Of a DNA stretch of 64,000 bases, positions 27,323 to 35,666 are shown one piece after another. The notes below the pieces were generated by a model. That model had not been told where the DNA came from and searched no databases. It saw only the letters and a list, made by a program, of their open reading frames with translations. The stretch covers positions 124,001-188,000 of the forward strand of contig NZ_JADNRA010000035.1 in assembly GCF_015709525.1 (NCBI RefSeq), read 5' to 3'. Positions within the stretch are counted from its first letter, which is position 1. Each line of letters opens with the position of its first letter. The position numbers and the translations under genes were made by a program. This DNA is from Methylocystis sp. L43. Lineage in GTDB: Bacteria > Pseudomonadota > Alphaproteobacteria > Rhizobiales > Beijerinckiaceae.

Positions 27323-27498
27323 GACGGTTCCTAACGGGATCAAAATGGGAATGCGGTGAGCGCGCTGCTTCGTGCGCAATTCCGCGGCTGCCCCCGCAAC
27401 TGTAAGCGGCGAGCCGACGACCACTAAGCCACTGGAGCCATAAGGCTCTGGGAAGGCGGTCCGAGGCGACAACCCGCGAGCCAGGAGACCTGCCGTCG
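27323..27498 (+). promoter_or_regulatory. Cobalamin riboswitch
   Basis: The conserved core is visible: GGGAATGCGGTGAG, then GGCTGCCCCCGCAACTGTAAG, the GCCACTGG segment, GGGAAGGC, and the B12 box AGCCAGGAGACCTGCC (27478-27493). It lies about 120 nt upstream of the btuB start. Binding of adenosyl- or other cobalamins should repress the operon downstream. Confidence 0.95.
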
Positions 27499-27620
27499 CT
27501 TCGTGGTCACGCGCGAAAGCGTCGGGCGGGGTGCACCGATGCGGCCGATGCCCTGCGTCTTTAGCGGCGTGTGGCGGAGACCTTTCGCAGTGACGGCCCA
27601 CGTTCGCTGCGAGTCCAGCT

Positions 27621-29699
27621 ATGCCTTCCCACATTTTTACGACCGCCTTGCGCGGCGCGTTTGTGCTGTCTTTTTCCCTCTCCACTTCCGTCGCTTTCGC
27701 TCAGCAATCCCTGCCGGTCATTGAGGTCGGCCCGTTGAGTCCGGCGCAGCCAGGCTCCCCGGGCGAGGCGCTTGAGGACCAAACCGTCGTCACGCCGACG
27801 CGCGTCGAGCAGCCGGCGTCGAGCAGCGGCGCCTCAGTCAGCGTCATTCATGCGCGTGATATCCAGAAGCGCGGATCGCTCGGCTTCAATGACGTTCTGC
27901 GCGGCGTGCCGGGACTCGACGTCTTTTCGAACGGCGGGCCTGGAACACAAACCTCCGTCGCCTTGCGCGGCTCGACGCCCGGCCAGACATTGGTGCTGAT
28001 CGACGGAATCCGCATTGGCGATCCGACGAGCACGGACGGTTCGGTCGATTTCGGCCAGCTCATTCCGACCGACATCGAGCGCATCGAAGTGCTGCGCGGT
28101 CCGCAATCGGCGCTTTACGGCTCCGATGCGATGGGCGGCGTGATCAATATCATCACGCGCCGCGGCAAGGGCGCGCCGCAAGGCTGGCTCATGTCGGAGG
28201 CCGGCGCTTATGGAACGTCGTCGTCGCGCGCGTCGATCTCAGGAAGCGACGGGCGCGGCGCTTACGCGCTGTCGATCTCGGGCCTGCACGCCGACGGCTT
28301 TCCGCGCTACGGCTATCGTCAGCAGCGTCCGATCTTCATCGGCGATCAGACGACGCCGCTGCCGCCGCTTCCCGCCAACGATCCGACGAACAATGTCGGC
28401 GTCACCGGGCGCATCGGCTATGAATTCACCGAAGATGCGCGAATCGAGGCGGGCCTCGCCGGCTACGACAGCGCCATTCGCTACGACAATCCCTACGCCT
28501 TCAATCCTTGGAGCGTCTTCGATCGTTTCAATCATCAGCATGCGACATTCATGCAGGGCTATGTGCGGCTCGGCGCCGAGATGTTCGACAAGAGTCTGCG
28601 CAACCGGCTGACGCTCTACGCCAATCGCGGCAACCGCGACGCCTGGATGACGGAAGCCTGTTTCGACATGCGGACCTTCACATCGCAGAACTGCCGTTTC
28701 GGTTATCTCGGCGGGCGCAGGGGCGTCGAATATCAGAGCGATGTCGCGCTTGGGCCGCTGGGTCTTGCGACCATCGGCGCGCGTGTCGAAACCGAGACGG
28801 CGCAGAATTCGCGCGAAGCCTGGATCGTCGATGATTACGCGCCGACGCACGCTGTCCAGACGACATGGTCCGGCTACGCGCAGCATCAGTTCACTTTGTT
28901 CGACCGGCTCGACATTTCTTATGGCGGGCGCGCCGATGCGGTGAGCAACAACCAAACTTTTCTCACCTGGCGGACGATGGCGAATTTCCGCATCGATGAG
29001 ATCGGCATGCGGCTGCGCGGCTCTGCGACGACCGGCGCGAAAACCGCTTCGCTCTATCAGCGATTCAGCCAGTACGGCGATCCAACGCTCGCGCCCGAAC
29101 GCGTCATCGGCTTCGACGCCGGCGTCGATCAGAGCTTTTTTGGCGGCCGCGCCACGGCCTCCGTCTCGGTCTTTCACAATCGCTACGAAAATCTTGTTCA
29201 ATTCGGAAAGGCCGAGAGTTGCACGTCGACGCAGATCTTCGGCTGCTATTTCAATGTCGGGCGCGCGGATACGCGCGGCGTCGAATTTTCCGGCGAAGCT
29301 GCTCTCGCGCCAGGCGCTCTGCTGTTACGCGGAAGTTACACGTTTCTCGCCGCGCGAAATCTCGATGATGACGAGGGCAGCATTTACGCCGGACGCACGC
29401 TGTTGCGCCGTCCGCGTCACAAGGGCATGTGGTCGGTCATTTATACGGGATTGCCGGGTCTCGAACTTGAGGCGCGCGCCAATATCGTCGGCGCCGCGCA
29501 TGACGTGGACTTTATCTTCAACAGACGCGTGATGCTCGCGCCCTATGTGCGGCTCGATCTCTTCGCCAATTACAGGCTGACCGACCAGCTGACGCTGCAT
29601 GCGCGCATCGAGAATGTGGGCGATGCGCTCTACGAGGAAGTCTACAATTATTCGACGACGGCGCGCGCCTTCTATGGCGGCGTGAAATACGCCTGGTGA
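27621..29699 (+). CDS. btuB: TonB-dependent vitamin B12 receptor
   Basis: A 692-residue outer-membrane receptor. A signal peptide ends near VAFA/QQ, a TonB-box-like DQTVVTPTR lies at about 52-60, the plug domain (ISGSD follows later; plug motif LRGSTPGQTLVLIDGIRIGD) occupies about 60-190, and a 22-strand-type barrel ends in a terminal aromatic (YAW). Substrate assignment to cobalamin rests on the riboswitch just upstream and BtuB-like plug sequence. It overlaps or abuts the next gene, so at least three genes are probably cotranscribed. Confidence 0.93.
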   Translation: MPSHIFTTALRGAFVLSFSLSTSVAFAQQSLPVIEVGPLSPAQPGSPGEALEDQTVVTPTRVEQPASSSGASVSVIHARDIQKRGSLGFNDVLRGVPGLDVFSNGGPGTQTSVALRGSTPGQTLVLIDGIRIGDPTSTDGSVDFGQLIPTDIERIEVLRGPQSALYGSDAMGGVINIITRRGKGAPQGWLMSEAGAYGTSSSRASISGSDGRGAYALSISGLHADGFPRYGYRQQRPIFIGDQTTPLPPLPANDPTNNVGVTGRIGYEFTEDARIEAGLAGYDSAIRYDNPYAFNPWSVFDRFNHQHATFMQGYVRLGAEMFDKSLRNRLTLYANRGNRDAWMTEACFDMRTFTSQNCRFGYLGGRRGVEYQSDVALGPLGLATIGARVETETAQNSREAWIVDDYAPTHAVQTTWSGYAQHQFTLFDRLDISYGGRADAVSNNQTFLTWRTMANFRIDEIGMRLRGSATTGAKTASLYQRFSQYGDPTLAPERVIGFDAGVDQSFFGGRATASVSVFHNRYENLVQFGKAESCTSTQIFGCYFNVGRADTRGVEFSGEAALAPGALLLRGSYTFLAARNLDDDEGSIYAGRTLLRRPRHKGMWSVIYTGLPGLELEARANIVGAAHDVDFIFNRRVMLAPYVRLDLFANYRLTDQLTLHARIENVGDALYEEVYNYSTTARAFYGGVKYAW

Positions 29700-29713
29700 T
29701 GAGGGAGATCGAC

Positions 29714-30313
29714 ATGGAAACGAATTCAGACCTAAAACCAAGCGTAACGCCAAGACGCATCGTCGAGCCCGACGGCGCATCGCTCGACGTCTTCTCGCTG
29801 CCGCTGGATACGGCGAGTCTTGAAGAACTGTTTCGCGACCTTTTCGAACATCACTGGCGCGAGATCGTCTTCGGACCGATCATTCAGGGCGCGGCGTGGG
29901 AGATCCACGCCGATCGTGCGCCAACGCGCATAAGGCTGCTCGACGGCTATCTCACCGTCGCTTTCGGCGTCACGCACTTCCATGTCTGCATCGGCGAGAA
30001 CAAGGGATCGCGCGCGCGGCCGACGTCTCCCGAACTTGCTAAGCTCAGACGCACGTCGCGCGCCGAACTCTATCGGCGGCGAAACACGAGCTGCGTGCCG
30101 ATGTCGTGGGGACTGCAGCTGTTCAATGGCGCCGGCGAACAGCAGATCACCGTGCTGCTGCCCAATCCGTTCCTCGACGCGGAGACGGACAAAGTCCTCA
30201 AAGAACCGGATTGGTCGCGCTTGGCGCTGTGGGACAAATTGCGCGCGCGCTGGTTTGGCCTGCACGAGCCTGATCCCATCGATCGTTCAGCAGGCCGGTT
30301 GCGAGGAGACTGA
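29714..30313 (+). CDS. Conserved hypothetical protein in B12-riboswitch operon
   Basis: A 199-residue soluble protein without signal peptide or membrane helix. I do not recognise a catalytic family. Notable segments are LFEHHWREIVFGPIIQGAAWEI, the short His motif THFHVCIGENKG and an Arg-rich stretch. The ATG at 29714 follows GAGGGAG by six bases; ATG at 29699 would overlap the btuB stop. Because it is placed directly between btuB and a membrane-protein gene under a cobalamin riboswitch, a role in cobalamin or cobalt handling is likely but inferred from context only. Confidence 0.75.
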   Translation: METNSDLKPSVTPRRIVEPDGASLDVFSLPLDTASLEELFRDLFEHHWREIVFGPIIQGAAWEIHADRAPTRIRLLDGYLTVAFGVTHFHVCIGENKGSRARPTSPELAKLRRTSRAELYRRRNTSCVPMSWGLQLFNGAGEQQITVLLPNPFLDAETDKVLKEPDWSRLALWDKLRARWFGLHEPDPIDRSAGRLRGD

Positions 30314-30367
30314 CGCGCCGCGCTTTTGAATTCGACTTCCCCGTGTTCACTTGAAAGGAGAAACCTC

Positions 30368-30922
30368 ATGTCGCTGACGCTTTCCACTCTGCCGACGACA
30401 AACCGCCGCATCTTCTGGGCCGCGACCTTCATCGCCGCGAGCGTCATTTTCAGCTTCGGTTGGGCGTGCGCCTTGCCGCTCGCGGGCTTCGCCGCCGTCG
30501 CGGCGCTCACCAGCGCGCGTCACGAGGCCCTGCTGCTGACGGGCGCAGTCTGGTTCGCCAATCAGGCCGTGGGTTTTCTTTTCCTGCATTATCCGACGGA
30601 CGCCATGACGCTGTTTTGGGGCGGCGCGCTCGGCGTCATCGCTCTGCTGTCGTGTGAAAGCGCCGGCCTGCTCGCGCGCCGCTTTTCTGGTTTCGCTGGC
30701 GGGCTCGCCGCTTTCCTTGCGGCTTTCGTCGTCTATGAGAGTCTGGTTTTGGCGGTTACGGCGGCGACGGGCCCCGGCGTCGACCATTTCACCGCGCCGG
30801 TCGTGACGCGGATCTTTCTCATCAATCTCAGCGCCTTTGTTGCGCTGCTGATGTTGAAGGCCGCAGGCGCCGCGGCAGCGAAGCGCGATGTGACGAAGGC
30901 GCTCGCCCCGCATCCGATCTGA
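30368..30922 (+). CDS. Hydrophobic membrane protein in B12-riboswitch operon
   Basis: A 184-residue protein with five or six membrane helices and a short basic C-terminal tail (KRDVTKALAPHPI). It starts at 30368 after AAGGAG. No ATP-binding or known permease motif is visible. Size and helix count are like an ECF-transporter S component or a small cobalamin/cobalt permease, but I see no sequence proof. It follows btuB and a soluble gene under the riboswitch. A decayed partial copy lies at 32084. Confidence 0.75.
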   Translation: MSLTLSTLPTTNRRIFWAATFIAASVIFSFGWACALPLAGFAAVAALTSARHEALLLTGAVWFANQAVGFLFLHYPTDAMTLFWGGALGVIALLSCESAGLLARRFSGFAGGLAAFLAAFVVYESLVLAVTAATGPGVDHFTAPVVTRIFLINLSAFVALLMLKAAGAAAAKRDVTKALAPHPI

Positions 30923-30944
30923 ACGCAAAGGAGCCGTCGACGAT

Positions 30945-30972
30945 GGGCAGGTCATGACGTTGTGACCTGCCC
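30945..30972. other. Perfect hairpin after B12-uptake genes
   Basis: GGGCAGGTCA (30945-30954) pairs with TGACCTGCCC (30963-30972) around an 8-nt loop, just past the last gene of the operon. No T-run follows, so it may be a weak terminator or an mRNA 3'-end stabiliser. Confidence 0.55.
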
Positions 30973-31035
30973 CCATGATCGCGACGCCTTCGGCCTTCGC
31001 ACCGCGCAACAAGCGGGACGCCCAGTTCGCTCAAC

Positions 31036-32007
31036 TCATCGGTCCGCCGCTTCGCCGACCGTGTCGGCCATCACAGCGCCGCGCTCGCCGAGCGGGCGAT
31101 GTTCCCCTACGGTCGTGTCTTCCTTCGTTTGGTGCTCCATCTCCGCATTCACCTTTGCGCCGATGAGCAAAACGATCGACGAAACCCACAGCCAGACCAT
31201 GAAGCTCATCACGGCGCCGAGAGCGCCATAGGTTTCATTGAAATGTCCGATGTTTTTCGCGTACCAGGAGAACAGAATCGACGTCACGAGCCAGCCGACC
31301 GCAGCGAATACGCCACCCCAACTCACCCAGCGCCATTTGGCTTCATCTCGGCTCGGACCGTAACGATAAAGGACGGAGATCGCGAGAGAGACGACAATCA
31401 GCAGCAGCGGCCATCTGGCGATGCGAAGCAGATCCTGAAGGTAGGCCGGCGCTCCGCTTGCGCCTTGCACAGCGGGCCCCAAGACCAACATCGCCGCGAG
31501 CGCGAAACTCAAAAGAATAACGCCCAATAATGTGAAACCGAGCGATACAAGATTCAGCCGGACGAACCCGCGCTTCTCGCGCTCCCCGTAAATGACGTTC
31601 AGTGCGTCGAACAGCGCCTTCATGCCGGCGTTCGCGCTCCAAATTGAAACGAGGAAGCCTGCGATTGATGCGAGCCCCAAGCCGGCGTCGGCGCTCCCGG
31701 CGATGCTGGTGAGCTGATCCCGAACGAATGAAATGACGTCCTCAGGCATCAGACCGGCGAGCGCGCCGATTTGCGCGTCGATCATCGCGGGGTCTGCGAG
31801 CCAGGAAAAGGCGGAAACCAGCGCCGCCAGCGCCGGGAAAATTGCAAGCAGTGCGTAGAACGTCACGCCGCCGGCAATGGCGAGAATGCGGTCTTCGCCG
31901 ACGCCATTGTAGACGCGCCACAGAATGTCCTTCCAACCTGTCTGCGGAATCTCTGTCGGCGTCGAGGCGGATCGCCCACGATCAGGCCGCGCTGTCGTCA
32001 TCGCCAT
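31036..32007 (-). CDS. YihY/BrkB-family membrane protein
   Basis: A 323-residue inner-membrane protein with about six helices. Family features include the cytoplasmic N-terminus, GGVTFYALLAIFPALAALVS at the first helix, and SANAGMKALFDALNVIYGE and YGALGAVMSFMVWLWVSSI further on. The function of this family is not settled. The start at 32007 is supported by GGGAGAAG; upstream codons are less likely. A near-consensus EcfG promoter lies on the same strand at 32064-32040. Confidence 0.88.
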   Translation of the reverse strand: MAMTTARPDRGRSASTPTEIPQTGWKDILWRVYNGVGEDRILAIAGGVTFYALLAIFPALAALVSAFSWLADPAMIDAQIGALAGLMPEDVISFVRDQLTSIAGSADAGLGLASIAGFLVSIWSANAGMKALFDALNVIYGEREKRGFVRLNLVSLGFTLLGVILLSFALAAMLVLGPAVQGASGAPAYLQDLLRIARWPLLLIVVSLAISVLYRYGPSRDEAKWRWVSWGGVFAAVGWLVTSILFSWYAKNIGHFNETYGALGAVMSFMVWLWVSSIVLLIGAKVNAEMEHQTKEDTTVGEHRPLGERGAVMADTVGEAADR

Positions 32008-32039
32008 TGCGCTTCTCCCATAAAACAAGCACCGGCTTA

Positions 32040-32064
32040 AACAACGGGCTGCAACCGCTGTTCC
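32040..32064 (-). promoter_or_regulatory. Possible EcfG-type promoter of yihY homologue
   Basis: On the minus strand GGAAC (32064-32060), 16 nt, TGTT (32043-32040), one mismatch from the consensus -10. The position, about 35 bp before the start codon, is suitable. Tentative. Confidence 0.35.
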
Positions 32065-32083
32065 ACGCATTCCTTTTGTTTGC

Positions 32084-32225
32084 GCTCTCGTCAGCGCCGG
32101 ACTGCTCGCGCGCCGCTTTCATGGTTCCGCTGACGTCGTCGCAGCGCCTGTCGATCCTAAAGGCCGCAGGCGCCGCGGTAGCCAACCGCGATGTGACGAA
32201 GGCATTCGCCTCGCGCCCGATCTAG
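32084..32225 (+). pseudogene. Decayed partial copy of the membrane-protein gene at 30368
   Basis: Two blocks match the gene at 30368-30922. One is AGCGCCGG, then CTGCTCGCGCGCCGCTTT, from its middle. The other is its last 60 bp (the encoded end reads LKAAGAAVANRDVTKAF versus LKAAGAAAAKRDVTKAL), continuing past the stop into GGAGCCGTCGACGA shared by both loci. About 150 bp between the blocks are missing and the two blocks lie in different frames, so it cannot make the protein. Confidence 0.8.
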
Positions 32226-32357
32226 GGTGCGAGGGAGCCGTCGACGAAGCGGAGGCCGCGGCCCGACGCGGATTTTCGTCGGGCCGTGTTCTTGCGGCGT
32301 GTCGATTCAGCGCGTCTTCAGGCGGCTTAGACTGCGGTGACTCGCAAAAATTCGCAC

Positions 32358-33323
32358 TTAGTGAATATGCGCCTTGGCGCCAGCGCCGACGTTCGCATCG
32401 TCGCCGCTGTCGCGGCGGCAGGACATTCGCACGCGCTCCCGCAGCCACATGTGCGCGTGATCTTTCTCATGGCGTGGATGCCAGAGCATCATCAACTCGT
32501 AGCGCGGCAGGTCGATCGGGATCGGCAGGATTTTGAGCGGAGCCAGCTGTACGAACTGCTCGGCCATCCTTTGTGGCAGACAGAGCATGAGGTCGGTCTT
32601 CTCGAGAATCCAGGGCGTCGTCAAGAAGTTCGGCAGAACAAGAAATACGTTTCTACGTAGTCCCAGCTTCGCGAGACTGTCGTCGATCAGGCCCGTCCCT
32701 GCTTCCCGCCAGCTGATCAGCACATGCTTGCCTTCCAGAAATTGCGCCAGACTGATGTCATCGCCCGGGACTTGCGCGTTCGATTTTCTTGTGAGGCAAA
32801 CGATGCTCTCGCCCATCAACGCCTGCGAGCAGACATGCGGCGTGCTGCCGAAGATTGCGTCGAAGCCGATCGCCAGATCGATATTGTCTTTCTCGAGCAC
32901 GATGTGGGGCGGCCCTGTTATCGGCTGCCGAATATGCACCTCGATATGCGGGGCGATGCGGATCATCGACTCGGCAAGCGTCGGCAACAGGGCGAAGCCG
33001 ACGTAGTCGCTTGTGGAGATCACGAAACGCCGGCGACTGGTCGCGGGATCAAATTCTGGCGGCGGTTCGACGATCCTTTCGATCTCCCGAAGCACGGCCG
33101 CCGTCGGCTCCAGCAACGCAAGCGCGCGCGCCGTAGGGACCAAGCCCGATGCGGACTTCACCAATATCGGATCATCGAGCTGGTCACGCAGCCTGCGCAA
33201 AATATGGCTCATGGCGGGCTGGCTCAGACATAGCTTTTCTGCGGCGCGCGACACGTTCTTCTCTTCGAGAAGCGCCTTCAACGCCAGCAACAGATTGAGG
33301 TCGAAAGACTTGAGGTTGACCAT
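32358..33323 (-). CDS. LysR-family regulator (NodD-like subgroup)
   Basis: A 321-residue transcription factor. The N-terminal winged HTH (about 4-65) contains KNVSRAAEKLCLSQPAMSHI, and the effector-binding domain follows from about 95. The pattern FDLNLLLALKALL plus the HTH resembles the NodD/LinR-like subgroup. It is divergent from the methyltransferase gene at 33568 with 244 bp between them, so it may control that run of genes. The effector is unknown. Confidence 0.9.
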   Translation of the reverse strand: MVNLKSFDLNLLLALKALLEEKNVSRAAEKLCLSQPAMSHILRRLRDQLDDPILVKSASGLVPTARALALLEPTAAVLREIERIVEPPPEFDPATSRRRFVISTSDYVGFALLPTLAESMIRIAPHIEVHIRQPITGPPHIVLEKDNIDLAIGFDAIFGSTPHVCSQALMGESIVCLTRKSNAQVPGDDISLAQFLEGKHVLISWREAGTGLIDDSLAKLGLRRNVFLVLPNFLTTPWILEKTDLMLCLPQRMAEQFVQLAPLKILPIPIDLPRYELMMLWHPRHEKDHAHMWLRERVRMSCRRDSGDDANVGAGAKAHIH

Positions 33324-33567
33324 CCTGTCGCTGCCTCTTGCGAATTGAGTCTGCTGTTTCGAACTCGTCGACGCAGCACGTCTAGGGGTTTAGTTCCCCG
33401 AATGAGTTCATAAGATTTTCGAATTTTACCGCGTCGGCGACAATCGATAAAGCTTCCGGCGGCTTGGGCCGGAACAAGATCCAAAAATGAAGGCCGCGAA
33501 GCGTTCGACGCTTCCGCGCCGACGGGCGAAGCGGCGCAAGCGTCGAGGAAAGCCGAGGAGGACCGCC

Positions 33568-34227
33568 ATGTCCATCAATGTGCCTGCAGACCGTCCGCCG
33601 ATTGATCCGCATCCGCTCAGCCCCTATGTCGCGTGGGCGGGGAATCGAAATCGTGATCCGATTCTCAGCATGTTCAGAGTGATCTTTCCGAACAGCGGCA
33701 ATGTGCTGGAACTTGCGAGCGGCGCCGGCAACCACATCAACTATTTCGCGCCGCATTTCCCGAATCTGTCGTTTCAGCCTTCTGACTATGACGTCGAAGT
33801 GTTCGATTCGATCAAGAAGAAGCGCGATGAAGCAGGCAGCAAAAATATCTTCGATCCCATCAAAATCGATCTGACTGAGCCACAGACCTGGCCCAGCGCC
33901 AGCGATCGGCTCTACGACGGCATTTTCGTGGTGAACCTCTTCCAGGTCGCGCCGGTCTCGATCTGTGACGGCATCGCTCAAGTCGCCGACCGGGTGTTGA
34001 CGAAGGATGGCTTTGTCGCGATCTACGGGCCGTTCAAGGTTGATGGCAGTTATACGACCGAGTCAAACGCCGCTTTCGATAAGGAAATCCTTGCGCCCAA
34101 TATCGCCGAATGGGGCCTTAAGGACGTGCGCGATCTCGAACGCGCCGCCAACGCACACAATATCGCGCTTAAAAAAATCATGGACATGCCCGCGAACAAC
34201 TTCATTCTTCTCTTTGGGCGCGCATGA
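33568..34227 (+). CDS. DUF938 SAM-dependent methyltransferase
   Basis: A 219-residue class I methyltransferase-fold protein. The SAM-binding motif I is VLELASGAGNHINYFA; SFQPSDYD is the acidic end of strand 2. These and the PLSPYVAWAGNRNRDPIL opening match the DUF938 family, whose substrate is unknown. Start at 33568 after GAGGAGG; the upstream extension is Arg/Lys-rich and probably untranslated. The next gene begins 31 bp downstream. Confidence 0.87.
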   Translation: MSINVPADRPPIDPHPLSPYVAWAGNRNRDPILSMFRVIFPNSGNVLELASGAGNHINYFAPHFPNLSFQPSDYDVEVFDSIKKKRDEAGSKNIFDPIKIDLTEPQTWPSASDRLYDGIFVVNLFQVAPVSICDGIAQVADRVLTKDGFVAIYGPFKVDGSYTTESNAAFDKEILAPNIAEWGLKDVRDLERAANAHNIALKKIMDMPANNFILLFGRA

Positions 34228-34258
34228 GGCGAGCGCGGCCGAAGAGAATTGACGCGCT

Positions 34259-35005
34259 ATGACAGAAGCGGCGATGGCGAATAGGGGGGTGGCGCTCGTG
34301 ATTGGGGTCGGCGCCGAGTCGGGCCTCGGCGCGGCGCTGGCGCGGCGTTTCGCGCGCGAAGGGCTCCGCGTCATGGTCGCGGGCCGCACGCCGGAGCGGC
34401 TGCGAATCGTCGCCGAGCAGATTGGCGCCGCGGGCGGCGCGGTCGCGATCAAGGTCGCAGACGCCACCAGCGAAGCCGATGTCGCCGCCCTCTTCGACGA
34501 AGCAGACCGCGACGGCGACCTCGCGCTGGTCGCCTACAATGTCGGGAATAATATCGCGGCTTCTGCTCAGGACACGACGCCCGAACTCTTCGAGCGCCTT
34601 TGGCGCCAAAACGCCCTCGGCGGCTTCGTCGTCGGGCGGGAGGCGGCCCGGCGCTTCTCCCACCGCGGGCAGGGCACGATCCTGTTCACCGGCGCGACGG
34701 CGTCCTTGCGGGCGCGTCCGCCCTTCCTGGCCTTCGCCGCCGCCAAAGCCGCCTTGCGCGCCGTCGCCCAAGGGCTTGCGCGCGAGTTTGGCTCAAAGGG
34801 CGTTCATGTCGCCCATATCGTCGTCGACGGCGTGATCGCGGGCGAATATGCGGCGACGAATTTCGCCGACTACACGCACTCCAAGGGCGCGGACGGCGTC
34901 CTTGCCGTTGACGACATCGCCGACGCCTATTGGGCGCTGCACTGTCAAAAGCGCAGCGCCTGGACTCACGAAATGGACCTTCGGCCCTTCAAGGAGCCAT
35001 TCTAG
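34259..35005 (+). CDS. Atypical short-chain dehydrogenase/reductase-like protein
   Basis: A 248-residue Rossmann protein with the cofactor loop GVGAESGLG near residue 16. At the catalytic site the usual Tyr-x3-Lys is F159-AAA-K163 and the Ser 13 residues earlier is Ala146, so the standard SDR proton relay is missing. The segment FTGATASLRARPPFLAFAAAK is characteristic of a divergent SDR subgroup. It is likely cotranscribed with the methyltransferase upstream and the DUF1326 gene 34 bp downstream. Substrate unknown. Confidence 0.85.
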   Translation: MTEAAMANRGVALVIGVGAESGLGAALARRFAREGLRVMVAGRTPERLRIVAEQIGAAGGAVAIKVADATSEADVAALFDEADRDGDLALVAYNVGNNIAASAQDTTPELFERLWRQNALGGFVVGREAARRFSHRGQGTILFTGATASLRARPPFLAFAAAKAALRAVAQGLAREFGSKGVHVAHIVVDGVIAGEYAATNFADYTHSKGADGVLAVDDIADAYWALHCQKRSAWTHEMDLRPFKEPF

Positions 35006-35039
35006 GTCCGCACATTCACGGCCGCGGAGAAAGCAGAAA

Positions 35040-35663
35040 ATGGCGACGCGAACAAAGTGGCGCTTTGTCGGCGACTATCTCGAGAACTGCAATTGCGACA
35101 TCGTCTGTCCCTGCCTGGTCTCGACCAAGGCCATGATGGCGATGCCGACGCAAGGGTGTTGCGACAACATTTTGGCGTTCCACATCGACAAAGGCCATTA
35201 CGGCGACGTGGCGCTGGATGGGCTGAATGTGGCGCTTGCGGCGCATGCGCCGGGACCGATGGCGGAGGGCGACTGGACGCTCGCCGTCTATATCGACGAG
35301 CGCGCAACCGACGAACAGACCGCCGCTCTGGGCGCGATTTTCGGCGGCGACGAAGGCGGACCGATGGCGGCTTTCGCGCCTTTGGTCGGAACGCATCTCG
35401 GCGTCAAGAAGACCTCGATCCATTACACGATCGAGGGCAAATCACGCGCGGTCGAAATTCCGGGCGTTCTCGCCGTCGCCGTCGATCCGCTGGCGAGCAT
35501 GCATCCGAGCGGCGAAATCTGGGGCATGACCGGGCATCCGCTCGCGCCGGAGAAAATCGCTTTCGGCGTCGGCCGCACGGGCAACCATTTCAATGACCAC
35601 GGCATGGACTGGAATAATTCGGGCCAGAACGGGCATTACGCGCCGATCGAATGGTCGAATTGA
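35040..35663 (+). CDS. DUF1326 cysteine-motif protein
   Basis: A 207-residue soluble protein. The N-terminus carries CNCDIVCPC (C17, C19, C23, C25) and a Cys pair at 40-41, a layout suited to metal binding and characteristic of DUF1326. Function is not established. The DUF2182 membrane-protein gene follows after 3 bp; this pairing recurs in other bacteria, which suggests they act together. Confidence 0.88.
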   Translation: MATRTKWRFVGDYLENCNCDIVCPCLVSTKAMMAMPTQGCCDNILAFHIDKGHYGDVALDGLNVALAAHAPGPMAEGDWTLAVYIDERATDEQTAALGAIFGGDEGGPMAAFAPLVGTHLGVKKTSIHYTIEGKSRAVEIPGVLAVAVDPLASMHPSGEIWGMTGHPLAPEKIAFGVGRTGNHFNDHGMDWNNSGQNGHYAPIEWSN

Positions 35664-35666
35664 CGG

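Noticed and set aside
27272-27685. Minus-strand open frame in the btuB upstream region
   Set aside because: It runs across the cobalamin riboswitch in antisense and has no protein-like features.
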